From Pseudomonas sp. KK4 (GTDB lineage Bacteria > Pseudomonadota > Gammaproteobacteria > Pseudomonadales > Pseudomonadaceae), in NCBI RefSeq assembly GCF_001984065.1, contig NZ_LYVP01000007.1, forward strand, positions 1 to 64,000: DNA of 64,000 nt, written 5' to 3'. Shown here in pieces: positions 35,593-44,919 of this stretch. A program made the position numbers and the translations under genes. How positions within the stretch are numbered: the first letter of the stretch is position 1; every line of letters starts with the position of its first letter. The notes beneath the pieces are model-generated. The model was not told the DNA's origin, did not search any database, and worked only from the letters and a program-made list of their open reading frames with translations.

Positions 35593-35826
35593 CTAATTGG
35601 TCTGGCACCCTCCCCCTTCCTCCAGATACGTTGCCACACGCCGCCTGCCTTGGGAGTCTTGATAGACCATCTCGACAGGTACGACCCCACAGGCAAACCT
35701 GATGTCGGTCACGCTGATTACTTTTGCCACATCCGTCGGAACGCCAGTGCGAGGTGCCTGCCTGTCACTTTCAGCAAACGCGCCACTGGCAGCAATGGTC
35801 AAGAAAAGAGCAATCAAAATCTTCAT
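35593..35826 (-). CDS. Small exported DUF2790-family protein, third copy
   Basis: 77 residues. Signal peptide to GAFA, then GVPTDVAKVISVTDIRFACG, VEMVYQDSQGRRRVATY and GGGCQTN. It lacks the YGMHLD block of the other two but keeps both cysteines and the VYQDSQG core. GAGGACATTCC precedes the ATG. It lies behind the 970-residue regulator on the same strand. Function unknown. Confidence 0.8.
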   Translation of the reverse strand: MKILIALFLTIAASGAFAESDRQAPRTGVPTDVAKVISVTDIRFACGVVPVEMVYQDSQGRRRVATYLEEGGGCQTN

Positions 35827-36430
35827 GGAATGTCCTCGAGTCAGATTCGACAGTGCTAGCCAATAGCTCGAAGCGACCGGTGTAGCTGCTCCTCGATCAA
35901 CCAGAGCAATCGCCAGCAAAACAGCTTCGAGCACTGAATGGCCGCTGCCTCTTTCCGATCAAACCCTGCACAGAGGAGTAGCCATAGGTGTCATGAAAGT
36001 CTGCCAAGCTGCTTCACTCACTTTCAATTCACCTTCAGTAACAGGTTAGCTCGTATTTAATAAGTGCCAGCGAATGAGTAATGCGAATAAACAATTGGCG
36101 ACAGAAGGTATCGTTTTATCGCCTTCCACACCGTCATCAACTTGATTAATCCATACCGCAAAATAATCGACAACACCCATATCGCAATTGCTGCTTACAG
36201 TGAGGGGAGTCAAATTGCAGTGCACCACGCAGAACAACTGACCGCCATTGTTCTAGAAATCGGAACATCACCATAGTTGTTGACGGACCGATGGCCGCAT
36301 GAAAACTATTTTCATTGAAAATAACATTTGCTGGTTCAGCATAAAAAGCCCGTGCACTGAATGACTCGGGGCTGCCTTGTCAGCGGGCACGCTATTTTTT
36401 CAATGTGCCGTACACTGCGGGTGCTGGCCG
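35827..36430. other. AT-rich gap without recognisable gene
   Basis: About 600 bp. It should contain the minus-strand DUF2790 promoter. I see no supported gene, RNA or strong dyad; a short imperfect hairpin near 36344-36373 may end the plus-strand side. Confidence 0.35.
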
Positions 36431-36856
36431 TCAACCCCAGTAAAACCTGGCATCATCTTGGCCTGAAAAATCAGGATCGACGTAGATGTGGAGACGTGAA
36501 ATCAAAGTGCCCGTAAACTCGAACACGTTGCAAAATCTGCCTTCGGAACGCCCGGCAACCGGCCAATGTTCACCGTTCTTCGCGACACCACTCTCGGTAC
36601 CTTCTACAACGACTATCCGCCCGCTCGCAATGTAGTTATAGGTGTCAACATCGTGTTTCAGGCTATCTAATTTACTCATCAGCCCTTGAACAAAAGCGAC
36701 AACTTGTTCCTTTCCTGTGCGAGTACCAAACTTTGGAAAAAACAGCTGAACATCATCACTGAACAGTTCCAGAATAGATGGATCACCAGCATCAGCCTTA
36801 CCAAAGTAGAGCTTGGTAATATCAATCAGCTCGTTACTATCATTTGCACTTATCAT
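36431..36856 (-). CDS. SnoaL/NTF2-like protein
   Basis: 141 residues, single NTF2-like cone domain: LYFGKADAGDPSILELFSDD, VQLFFPKFGTRTGKEQVVAFV and VEGTESGVAKNGEHWP, with a C-terminal FEFTGTLISRLHIYVDPDF. Members are ketosteroid-isomerase-like enzymes or binding proteins. No catalytic assignment is possible. It precedes the SDR gene by 140 bp on the same strand order (SDR downstream is at lower role; both minus). Confidence 0.75.
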   Translation of the reverse strand: MISANDSNELIDITKLYFGKADAGDPSILELFSDDVQLFFPKFGTRTGKEQVVAFVQGLMSKLDSLKHDVDTYNYIASGRIVVVEGTESGVAKNGEHWPVAGRSEGRFCNVFEFTGTLISRLHIYVDPDFSGQDDARFYWG

Positions 36857-36995
36857 CTCGGCACCCGGTCAGGTTATTGCAGCATAGGATCATCGTAGTC
36901 ATACACCCTGGATAATCAAATTTCTCCACCATGACCCTATCGATGTAGATTACATAAAAACCGGGAAAACTTGCGCTTTCCCAGTCTTCACACAA

Positions 36996-37751
36996 TCAGA
37001 TCTGTGCAATACCGCCATCGACGAACAATTCACTGCCATTCACAAAGCTTGAATCATCGCAGGCAAGGAATACCGCCGCTTTGGCAATTTCATCAGGATC
37101 GCCAACACGGCCCATTGGAATAAGCGAAGCGAAGTGGTCCAGCATGCCTTGCTGATGCGCTTCGTCCGGGCCGGCAAGACCAACCAGACCAGGGGTCTTG
37201 ATCGGGCCAGGGGTAAGGCAATTCACACGAATGTCTTGGCCTTTCAAGTCCAGGATCCAGTTGCGTGCAAAGGATCGCACGGCGGCCTTCGAAGCTGCAT
37301 AGACGCTGAAATCTGGCGTACCGCCACTGGCTGCGGTCGATCCGGTAAGAATCACCGAAGCGCCCTTGGACAGCAGTGGCAATGATTTTTGTACTGTGAA
37401 GAGCACACCTTTGACGTTTCGGTCGAACGTATCATCGAAATGATCTTCGGTGACGTCCTTCAAATTGCGCAGCTCACCGCCGCCGGCGTTTACAAACAGC
37501 ACATCGACCCGACCATGTTGGACTTTCACCGCACTGAACAGCTCGTCCAGTTCTTCCAGCTTTGCGGAATCGACGCGTACGGCGGTCGCATTGTTACCGA
37601 TGGCCAACGCAGCAGCGTCCAGCTGAGCCTGACGCCGACCCGTGATATAGACGTGAGCGCCTTCCTGGGCGAAACGGATGGCCGTGGCCAAACCGATTCC
37701 GGTGGACCCACCGGTGACAATTGCAACTTTGCCTTCAAGCTTGCGTGACAT
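36996..37751 (-). CDS. SDR-family oxidoreductase
   Basis: 251 residues from MSRKLEGKVAIVTGGSTGIG. NAD(P)-binding TGGSTGIG, NAG in FVNAGGGE, catalytic Ser in ILTGSTAASGG and YxxxK in VYAASKAAV, then PGPIKTPG. Classical SDR, cytosolic, reducing a small carbonyl or oxidising an alcohol. TGAGGAATATCG precedes the ATG. It is divergent from a LysR gene 107 bp away, the normal arrangement for a LysR-controlled SDR. Confidence 0.9.
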   Translation of the reverse strand: MSRKLEGKVAIVTGGSTGIGLATAIRFAQEGAHVYITGRRQAQLDAAALAIGNNATAVRVDSAKLEELDELFSAVKVQHGRVDVLFVNAGGGELRNLKDVTEDHFDDTFDRNVKGVLFTVQKSLPLLSKGASVILTGSTAASGGTPDFSVYAASKAAVRSFARNWILDLKGQDIRVNCLTPGPIKTPGLVGLAGPDEAHQQGMLDHFASLIPMGRVGDPDEIAKAAVFLACDDSSFVNGSELFVDGGIAQI

Positions 37752-37858
37752 TCGATATTCCTCATAAAAAACGCCAGAAAAGCGCATGTCCAAAGAATAT
37801 CGACGAACCCTACCTTTCCAAATAGAATTGATTGCAAACCATCGTTGCAGAAATGTTG

Positions 37859-38782
37859 ATGTCCAAGATGCCGGATTTTGAAGGGTTGGCAATGTTCGCC
37901 AAGGTCGCGGAAGAGCGTTCCTTTGCAGCCGCCGCCAGGGTTTTGGGCGTATCAGTGGCCACCGTTTCCCGAGGTGTCAGCCGTCTTGAAGACAGGCTGG
38001 GTGCCCGTCTATTGAATCGAACCTCTCGGCAGCTCGCCCTTACAGAATTCGGTCGCAGCATTGCCGAAAATGCCAGCCGGCTTTATCGAGATGCGGAGTT
38101 GACTGAAGGCTTTGCCAGAGAGCTTTCGTCTCGCCCGCGTGGGCTTGTGCGCCTGGCGATCCCCATGACATTTGGCGTACGTTGGGTAGCCCCAATCATT
38201 CCGGAGTTTCTCCTCAACTACCCCGATATCTCGATCGACCTTCACCTGTTCGATGGTGCAGTTGATCTGATCGGCGAAGGCTTCGACGCTGCAATTCGAA
38301 TAGCGGTATTACCCGACTCTTCTCTGGTCGCCCGAAGGCTGTGTCCAGTTTCACGATATCTGGTGGCCTCCCCCGCCTACGTCGAGCAGTATGGCCTTCC
38401 CGATCACCCGCATGACTTGATAGGAAGAAATTGCCTGGGCTATGCCTATAGAGCGCAAAGTGACGTGTGGCGATTGAGCAATGCTGCAGGCAACGAAATC
38501 AGCGTTGCGCCTTCAGGCTCTCTGCGCGTCACCAATATAGAGGCGTTGCTGCCCGTCGTTCTGTCCGGCCTCGCCATTGCTGAGCTGCCAGAATTCGTCG
38601 CCAGTGAATACCTGCGCGACGGACGACTTCAGGTCATCCTGCCTCAATGGCATTTTCAGGAGGGAGGCCTTTACTTTGTCACCCCTTCCGGGCACTCGCG
38701 ACCGGCAAAAGTCGACGTGCTGGCTGACTTCCTGGTTGACAAGCTCTCAGCGCCGTCCTGGCGCCTGCAAAGTTCGATCTAG
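37859..38782 (+). CDS. LysR-family regulator divergent from the SDR gene
   Basis: About 307 residues. HTH FAAAARVLGVSVATVSRGVS, effector domain GLVRLAIPMTFGVRWVAPIIPEF, GFDAAIRIAVLPDSSLVARRL. CrgA/DmlR-like. Starts at 37853, 37859 or 37868 are possible; I took MSKMPDFEGLAMF. Likely represses or activates the SDR gene. Confidence 0.88.
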   Translation: MSKMPDFEGLAMFAKVAEERSFAAAARVLGVSVATVSRGVSRLEDRLGARLLNRTSRQLALTEFGRSIAENASRLYRDAELTEGFARELSSRPRGLVRLAIPMTFGVRWVAPIIPEFLLNYPDISIDLHLFDGAVDLIGEGFDAAIRIAVLPDSSLVARRLCPVSRYLVASPAYVEQYGLPDHPHDLIGRNCLGYAYRAQSDVWRLSNAAGNEISVAPSGSLRVTNIEALLPVVLSGLAIAELPEFVASEYLRDGRLQVILPQWHFQEGGLYFVTPSGHSRPAKVDVLADFLVDKLSAPSWRLQSSI

Positions 38783-39021
38783 ACACGAAATACCACCCCG
38801 CCTTTGCCCCTCCTGACAGCCTCTGATCTTGGAGGCGTCATTCTTGCTGAAAATATCATTCACTATTTTGGCATTCGGTAGGACGCTGCTCCGTTGCCAG
38901 GCAGGCGCTGCTGCTACCCTTTTTACAGCTTGCCCCCGAAAACATCTGCGACAGCTTCCAGGGTGATTTTCAAACGGCCAGGACGGCTTTTTTCAATAGC
39001 GCCGACCACCTTGGAGCCTTT

Positions 39022-40365
39022 ATGAAAAGCAAGGCCTTACCAGCTGTAATGGTTGTGGCTGCCGTCTCCATCAACGCCAGTGCTGCTGATTCCAAGACGC
39101 ACGGATTCCTCGAAGACAGCCAGGCCTTCGTCAGCTCTCGCACCATGTATTACTCAAATGACACCCACGATGGCGGATTTGACCAGCGAGAGGCCGGCAC
39201 AGCACTTAACCTCAATTTCCTGTCCGGCTTTACTCAAGGCACCCTGGGTTTCGGACTGGATGCGTCAACATCCCTAGTTGTTCACCTCGATGGCGGCAAA
39301 GGCCACCACCCTGACAATGCGAACACTTTTTTCCCCAGCGACTCCGACGGATCTGCCGTTCACTCATGGGATAGAGCGGGCGCCAATGTCAAAGCCCGAT
39401 GGTCGAAAACTGATTTGGCCGTGGGCAATATCTTCACACCCAACCTGCCGATTCTGACTTCTACAGATGCGCGGCTCGTTTCCCAGAACTTCGCAGGCGG
39501 CGTTATCACGTCCAGAGAGTTCGATGGACTGACGCTCACTGCCGGTAAGTTTGACCAGGTTGCAGGGCGAGCTACCAGTAACCCTACGGGATTGGCTGTT
39601 GCCGGCGGCACCAGAGACTCCAACGACTTTCGATTTGCAGGGGGTGACTGGAAGGCTACGAAGGAACTGATGTTCCAATACTACTTCGCCAGACTGGAAA
39701 ACTATTACAAGCAGAATTTCTTTGGCCTGGTTCACGTCCTGCCACTGGGCGAAGACCAGGCATTCAAAACTGATCTGCGCTATTTCGACAGTAGCTCTGA
39801 CGGAAAAAACGGGGAGCCTGGTTACCGTTTCAATAATAACAACGGCTATGCAAAACACCCCGGCGAGGTCGATAACAAGACCTGGAGTGCCATGTTCACC
39901 TACAGCCTTGGAGGCCATGCGTTGATGCTGGGCCATGTAGGCGTAAGCGGTGAGGGTGGGTTTGTATGGCTCGATCAAGGCAACGTCACAGATGGTCGAA
40001 ATCGTCCCGAGGGCAATGGAGGCTCCACCTTTTATCTATTCACCAAAGCAGTCGTGGGTACCTTTTCCCGTGCAGGCGAACAGACCAGCTTTGGTCAGTA
40101 TTCCTACGACTTTGCAAAAGCGGGAGTACCGGGACTGAAGGCTTCGGTTGCGTATCTGAGAGGCGAAGACATCAAGAATCCTAGAGGTGGCCGCGATCTT
40201 TCGGAATGGGAGCGTGATCTGAGGATTGACTACAATATTCTGCACGGCCCGCTAAAGGGTTTTAGTACAACGCTGCGCCATGGCACCTATCGCAGTGACA
40301 ACACGGGCATACCCAACACCGATCAAACGCGTCTGATCTTCAACTACAGCTACGCGTTCTTCTAA
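39022..40365 (+). CDS. OprD-family outer-membrane porin, copy 1
   Basis: 447 residues. Signal peptide to about 22 (ASAAD), then the OprD pattern: GFLEDSQAFVSSRTMYYSND, REAGTALNLNFLSGFTQGTLGFG, GAGANVKARWSKTDLAVGN-type strand, YYFARLENYYKQNFFGLVHVLPLG, and a terminal aromatic strand ending NYSYAFF. An 18-strand channel for a specific acid or amino acid; substrate unknown. A paralogue follows 26 bp later. Confidence 0.93.
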   Translation: MKSKALPAVMVVAAVSINASAADSKTHGFLEDSQAFVSSRTMYYSNDTHDGGFDQREAGTALNLNFLSGFTQGTLGFGLDASTSLVVHLDGGKGHHPDNANTFFPSDSDGSAVHSWDRAGANVKARWSKTDLAVGNIFTPNLPILTSTDARLVSQNFAGGVITSREFDGLTLTAGKFDQVAGRATSNPTGLAVAGGTRDSNDFRFAGGDWKATKELMFQYYFARLENYYKQNFFGLVHVLPLGEDQAFKTDLRYFDSSSDGKNGEPGYRFNNNNGYAKHPGEVDNKTWSAMFTYSLGGHALMLGHVGVSGEGGFVWLDQGNVTDGRNRPEGNGGSTFYLFTKAVVGTFSRAGEQTSFGQYSYDFAKAGVPGLKASVAYLRGEDIKNPRGGRDLSEWERDLRIDYNILHGPLKGFSTTLRHGTYRSDNTGIPNTDQTRLIFNYSYAFF

Positions 40366-40391
40366 CCCGCGCCGACGTGTCAGGAGCTCAA

Positions 40392-41732
40392 ATGCAAAGA
40401 ACGACGTTGCCAGCCGCGATCGTACTCTCCGGGTTCTGCATTGGCGCAAATGCCGAAAATGCAAAGCCGCATGGATTCATCGAGGACAGTCAGGCTACTG
40501 TCAGCAATCGCACGTACTACTATTCGAACGACAATCGAGACGGCGGACTCGACCAGCGTGAAACAGCAACGGCACTCAAGTTCGCGTTCACATCGGGCTT
40601 TACCCAAGGCACAGTAGGCTTTGGGGTGGACGTGGCATCGCTGGTGGCTGTGCACCTGGACGGCGGCAGGGGCCATCACCCTGACGCAAATACCTTCTTC
40701 CCCAGCGACACTGACGGCTCCGCTGATCATTCATGGAGCAGAGTGGGCGGCACTTTGAAAGCACGTCTCTCAAAAACGGAACTGGGTATTGGCAATATCT
40801 TCACACCCAATCTGCCGATACTCGTCGCTACCGATTCACGTCTCGTTTACCAGAACTTTGGAGGCGGTATCCTGACCTCCAAAGAGATTGATAACCTCAC
40901 GCTGACCGCCGGTAAAATTGATCAATCTTCAGGCCGTGCTACCAGCAACCCCACTGGCCTGGCGTTGGCAGGGGGAACCAAAGACTCGAACGATTTTCGC
41001 TTTGCCGGTGGTGATTGGAAGGCCACGAAGGATCTTACGTTTCAGTATTACTTCGCTCGGCTCGAAAACTACTACAAGCAACATTATCTCGGCCTGGTTC
41101 ACGTACTGCCACTGGGAGATGAGCAGTCGTTCAAAACTGATCTGCGCTATTTCGACAGCAGTTCTGACGGTAAGAACGGCGATGTCGGTTACCGTTTCAA
41201 CAACAACGGGGGATATGCGAAAACACCTGGAGAGGTGGATAACAAAACGTGGAGCGCGATGTTTACTTACAGCTTGGGCGGCCACGCCATCCTTTTAGGG
41301 CACGAAAGCGTCAGCGACGATGGTGGATTTGTGTGGCTCAACCAAGGCAACGTTGTCGATGGCCGCAATCGCCCAGAGGGTAATGGTGGCACTGCTTTCT
41401 ACCTGTTCACAGACGCCATTGTGGGCAATTTCTCCAGGGCCGGTGAACAAACCAACTTTGGTCAGTACTCCTACGACTTCGCAAAGATCGGTGTACCGGG
41501 ATTGAAAACCTCAATTTCCTACCTCAGGGGCGATGACATCAAGGATGTCGCAGGTGGTAGCGATCACAAAGAGTGGGAACGTGACATGAGGATTGATTAC
41601 ATCATCCAGGGTGGCCCGCTGAAAGGCTTCGGGACCACATTGCGCCACGGCACTTACCGAAGTGATGGTTCAGCGTTACCCGATACGGACCAGACGCGAC
41701 TTATCTTCAATTACAGCTATTCGTTCCTGTAG
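40392..41732 (+). CDS. OprD-family outer-membrane porin, copy 2
   Basis: 446 residues, close paralogue of the preceding porin along its whole length (for example FAGGDWKATKDLTFQYYFAR and the NNNGGYAKTPGEVDNKTWSA block). CAGGAGCTCAA precedes ATG 40392. The two genes are in tandem and co-transcribed. They differ most at the signal peptide and in some extracellular loops, which suggests a recent duplication with altered selectivity. Confidence 0.93.
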   Translation: MQRTTLPAAIVLSGFCIGANAENAKPHGFIEDSQATVSNRTYYYSNDNRDGGLDQRETATALKFAFTSGFTQGTVGFGVDVASLVAVHLDGGRGHHPDANTFFPSDTDGSADHSWSRVGGTLKARLSKTELGIGNIFTPNLPILVATDSRLVYQNFGGGILTSKEIDNLTLTAGKIDQSSGRATSNPTGLALAGGTKDSNDFRFAGGDWKATKDLTFQYYFARLENYYKQHYLGLVHVLPLGDEQSFKTDLRYFDSSSDGKNGDVGYRFNNNGGYAKTPGEVDNKTWSAMFTYSLGGHAILLGHESVSDDGGFVWLNQGNVVDGRNRPEGNGGTAFYLFTDAIVGNFSRAGEQTNFGQYSYDFAKIGVPGLKTSISYLRGDDIKDVAGGSDHKEWERDMRIDYIIQGGPLKGFGTTLRHGTYRSDGSALPDTDQTRLIFNYSYSFL

Positions 41733-41790
41733 TACGGATTGTGGCGCGTAACTGTCAACAACTGACAGTCTGGGCATTTTCAACCTACCA

Positions 41791-42741
41791 CTACCGTGTA
41801 GCCGGGTGCGCCTTGCCTGCTTTTTCACAAGCGATCCTGTCCGCCTCAGCGTTTGCCCCAAAATCCACAGCCAACTTATCAATCAGTCCACGGACCGAAG
41901 GCAGCAGTCCTCTACGAGATGGGAACACCGCATGGATGAGGCCGCTGCGCAGCACGAACTCAGGGAGCACCTCTACCAATAGTCCGTCATGTATTGCGTG
42001 GCGCACCATGATTTCCGGCAGTTGCACAACGCCCACCCCCTGTATTGCGGCACGATGCAGCGCATCAAGATCGGAGGTAACAAATCGTGGCGTGTGGGCC
42101 ACCTCGATTCGATCGTCTTTCTTTCCTAAAAAGGTCCACCGGTGTTCACGGTTGGGCGGGCCTAAATCCATGCTGGGCAGGTGCACCAAGTCACTGGGGG
42201 TTTTGAGTGACAGTCCATCGATCAACGATGGCCGGGCCACCAACTTCTGATGGCTGTCACCGAGGACTCTCATCACCAGGTTGTCGTCCTCCAGTGGCGG
42301 GAAACGTACCCTCAGCGCGATGTCGTAACCCTCCCCCAGCACATCGACCCTGCGATTTGTACTGTCTATGTGCACCTGGACTTTTGGGTGCAACACCATG
42401 AACTCGGCGATGATGTCGCTTACGCCCATGGCCCCCAACGCAGGCGGGCAGCTGATACGTACAATCCCTTGGGGCTCGGAGCGTGAATGCTCAACAACTT
42501 GCTCCGCGGCGTCGGCCTCCACGAGCATCGCCACGCAATGTCGGTAGTAGTCCTGGCCGATCTCCGTGACCGTGAATTTCCTGGTCGATCGCTGGATCAG
42601 ACGCACACCAAGCCGCTCCTCCAAGGATGCGATACGTCGGCTCAGCTTGGATTTCGGGATGTCGAGCTTTTTACTCGCGCTGGTGAATCCGTTGTGGTCG
42701 ACGACCTGGACAAAGAAATACAAATCATTGAAGTCGTACAC
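41791..42741 (-). CDS. LysR-family regulator
   Basis: 316 residues. HTH FTSASKKLDIPKSKLSRRIA; effector domain GIVRISCPPALGAMGVSDII, DIALRVRFPPLEDDNLVM. CrgA-like. It is convergent with the porin pair (58 bp between stops), so it may act on other genes. It marks the right edge of the accessory part. Confidence 0.9.
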   Translation of the reverse strand: MYDFNDLYFFVQVVDHNGFTSASKKLDIPKSKLSRRIASLEERLGVRLIQRSTRKFTVTEIGQDYYRHCVAMLVEADAAEQVVEHSRSEPQGIVRISCPPALGAMGVSDIIAEFMVLHPKVQVHIDSTNRRVDVLGEGYDIALRVRFPPLEDDNLVMRVLGDSHQKLVARPSLIDGLSLKTPSDLVHLPSMDLGPPNREHRWTFLGKKDDRIEVAHTPRFVTSDLDALHRAAIQGVGVVQLPEIMVRHAIHDGLLVEVLPEFVLRSGLIHAVFPSRRGLLPSVRGLIDKLAVDFGANAEADRIACEKAGKAHPATR

Positions 42742-42929
42742 GGAAGCCTTTACTCACTGTTTGATCGCAGCCCGAAGTATCGCAGGTGACAGGGTGTGTT
42801 TCCCATAGCACTCTTGGGGAAACAGTTCGCAGATTGGTATTCGTCGCTCGGGTTGTCCAATTTCCTGAATCGGCCCCGGTGGGGCTGGCTGGGCGGCAAC
42901 CAATCAGCTACGCCGACATAGGGGTCGTT

Positions 42930-43289
42930 ATGAAAGCAGGACGCATGAATGAAGCGGACGTGGCAGCCTTTTGCCTGTCGTTGCCCGGTGCGCGGGAGGA
43001 CTACAAGTGGGGTGGCGTGCGGGTGTTTTCGATTGCCGGGAACAAGATGTTCGCCATGCAGGGGCTGAGGGGTGATTCCCTGGCGTTCAAGGTGGACAAG
43101 GATCTCTTTCTCGGCCATTGCGACCGCCCGGGCATTCACCCGGCGCCTTATCTGGCGCGGGCGCAGTGGATCATCATGGAGACGCCCTACCCGCTCGGGG
43201 CTCAAGAGTTACGGGGATTGCTGCAGCGTTCTCATCAACTGGTGGTGAGTAAGCTGCCCAAGCGCACGCAGATCGGCTTGCTGCTTTGA
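42930..43289 (+). CDS. MmcQ/YjbR-family protein
   Basis: 119 residues. CLSLPGAREDYKWGGVRVFSI, KMFAMQG, SLAFKVDKDLF and the C-terminal RSHQLVVSKLPKRTQ are the YjbR signature. The fold resembles the DNA-binding CyaY/MotA-like type; cellular role unknown. ATG 42930 or 42945. Confidence 0.87.
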   Translation: MKAGRMNEADVAAFCLSLPGAREDYKWGGVRVFSIAGNKMFAMQGLRGDSLAFKVDKDLFLGHCDRPGIHPAPYLARAQWIIMETPYPLGAQELRGLLQRSHQLVVSKLPKRTQIGLLL

Positions 43290-43295
43290 TTTTCC

Positions 43296-43397
43296 GTAGG
43301 AGTGAGCTCGCTCGCGATGCACCCGAGCACGCCGCGGGTGTCAGGTTGCAAGCGTTATCGTTGACGTCCATCGCGAGCGAGCTCGCTTCTACAGGGG
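43296..43397. repeat. Inverted REP pair
   Basis: GAGTGAGCTCGCTCGCGATG (43300-43319) and CATCGCGAGCGAGCTCGCTT (43369-43388) face each other over about 50 bp between convergent genes, flanked by GTAGG/CTACAGG. Typical paired REP (REPIN-like) structure. Confidence 0.8.
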
Positions 43398-43823
43398 CAT
43401 CAGGGCCAGCAGATTTGCGCCGAGAAACAGCATGTCGATCCAGAAGATCTGGTGCAGCAGCACGATCAGCCAGAACACCATCTGAAACGACACCTTGCGC
43501 GTTTTGTGCCGAAACACCTGCTGCGCCAGCAAGGCGCCGGGCCAGCCGCCGGCGAACTCCAGGGCGTGCAATACGTTTTCGGGCGTTCTCCATTGCTCGG
43601 CGCGGGCCTTGCGCTTGTCGCTCCAGTACAGCAGGAACGCCAGCAGGCTGACGATGCCGTAGGCCGCCAGGGGAATGGGTGAAACCCCTCGCAGCCACAT
43701 CGAGATCGAACCGAACAACGGCAGCGCGCACAGCACCGCAAAAATCAGCCACTTGAGGCGAAGATTTCGAATGCCTCCCCCGGACGGGCGCCCGGAGCGA
43801 TTGCGCGCGCTGGCATCACTCAT
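43389..43823 (-). CDS. DUF1294-family inner-membrane protein
   Basis: 144 residues, four hydrophobic segments. The family block [20 protein letters not shown] leads into [20 protein letters not shown] and then [10 protein letters not shown]. Often fused to cold-shock domains in other bacteria; here the N-terminus is only a short basic tail. It overlaps uppP by 4 nt, so translationally coupled. Confidence 0.88.
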   Translation of the reverse strand: MSDASARNRSGRPSGGGIRNLRLKWLIFAVLCALPLFGSISMWLRGVSPIPLAAYGIVSLLAFLLYWSDKRKARAEQWRTPENVLHALEFAGGWPGALLAQQVFRHKTRKVSFQMVFWLIVLLHQIFWIDMLFLGANLLALMPL

Positions 43824-44650
43824 CGCTTGGCCGCGGTCCAGTCGACCCAGCCGAATACCCAGGTCGCCAGGATCAGCAAGCCAAACGCGATGCGGTACCA
43901 GGCAAACACCGCGTAGCTGTGGCTGGCAATGAACTTGAGCAGGCCCCTGACAGCAATCATCGCGAAGATGAACGCGGTGACGAACCCGAGTGCGAACACC
44001 GGGAAGTCTGCCGGCACGAACAGGTCACGGTACTTGTAGCCCGAGTACACCGCTGCCCCCACCATGGTGGGCATGGCCAGGAAGAACGAGAATTCGGTAG
44101 CGGTCTTGCGCGACAGGCCGAACAACAGGCCGCCAATGATGGTCGCGCCCGAACGTGAGGTACCGGGAATCATCGCCAGGCACTGGGCGAAGCCGACCTT
44201 GAGCGCGTCTTTCCAGGTGATCTGATCCACGGTTTCGGCGTGCACCGCGTGCTGACGCTTTTCCGCCCACAACATGATCACACCGCCCACCACCAGCGCG
44301 GCGGCCACGGTGATCGGGTTGAACAGGTAATGGTGGATCAGGTCGGCAAAGATCACCCCCAGGACCACCGCCGGCAGGAAGGCAATCAGCAGATTGGCGG
44401 TGAAGCGTCTGGCGCCGGGCTGCGTCGGCAAGCCAATGACCACGTCGAAAATCTTGCGGCGAAACTCCCACACCACCGCCAGGATCGCACCCAGCTGGAT
44501 GATGATGTTGAACGCCATGGCGCGCTCGCCACCGAAATCGAGCAGGTCGGCCACAATAATCTGGTGCCCGGTGCTGGAAATCGGCAAAAACTCCGTCAGC
44601 CCTTCAACAACCCCAAGTATCAACGCCTGAAAGGCAGTCCAAAGATCCAT
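43820..44650 (-). CDS. uppP: Undecaprenyl-diphosphatase (UppP/BacA)
   Basis: 276 residues. Catalytic motif [20 protein letters not shown] and [10 protein letters not shown], with eight hydrophobic segments. Dephosphorylates undecaprenyl diphosphate to recycle the lipid carrier of peptidoglycan synthesis and gives bacitracin resistance. Start at MDLWTAF; the frame is open 10 codons upstream. Confidence 0.96.
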   Translation of the reverse strand: MDLWTAFQALILGVVEGLTEFLPISSTGHQIIVADLLDFGGERAMAFNIIIQLGAILAVVWEFRRKIFDVVIGLPTQPGARRFTANLLIAFLPAVVLGVIFADLIHHYLFNPITVAAALVVGGVIMLWAEKRQHAVHAETVDQITWKDALKVGFAQCLAMIPGTSRSGATIIGGLLFGLSRKTATEFSFFLAMPTMVGAAVYSGYKYRDLFVPADFPVFALGFVTAFIFAMIAVRGLLKFIASHSYAVFAWYRIAFGLLILATWVFGWVDWTAAKR

Positions 44651-44919
44651 CAATCCCCCAAAAGCCAAGCTTGAGCGCATGGCCCGTCAGTATTTTTTTC
44701 ATAACGTTGAGCGTAGTCGCAAACTCGCGCGCACAAGATACCCGCTGGCTGCAGAAAACTCCGTGAAAAATCAGTTTGAATTCAGGTTTTGCCGCGCGGG
44801 GCCGAAATCCTATCAGACAAGCCCGATTCGCGCTGACGCGTACTCGGGTACGGCAGCAGGCTGGTGCTCTGCCTTTACAAAAACAAGAAATCCAAGAACA
44901 AGAAACTGGAGCCTGCGTT

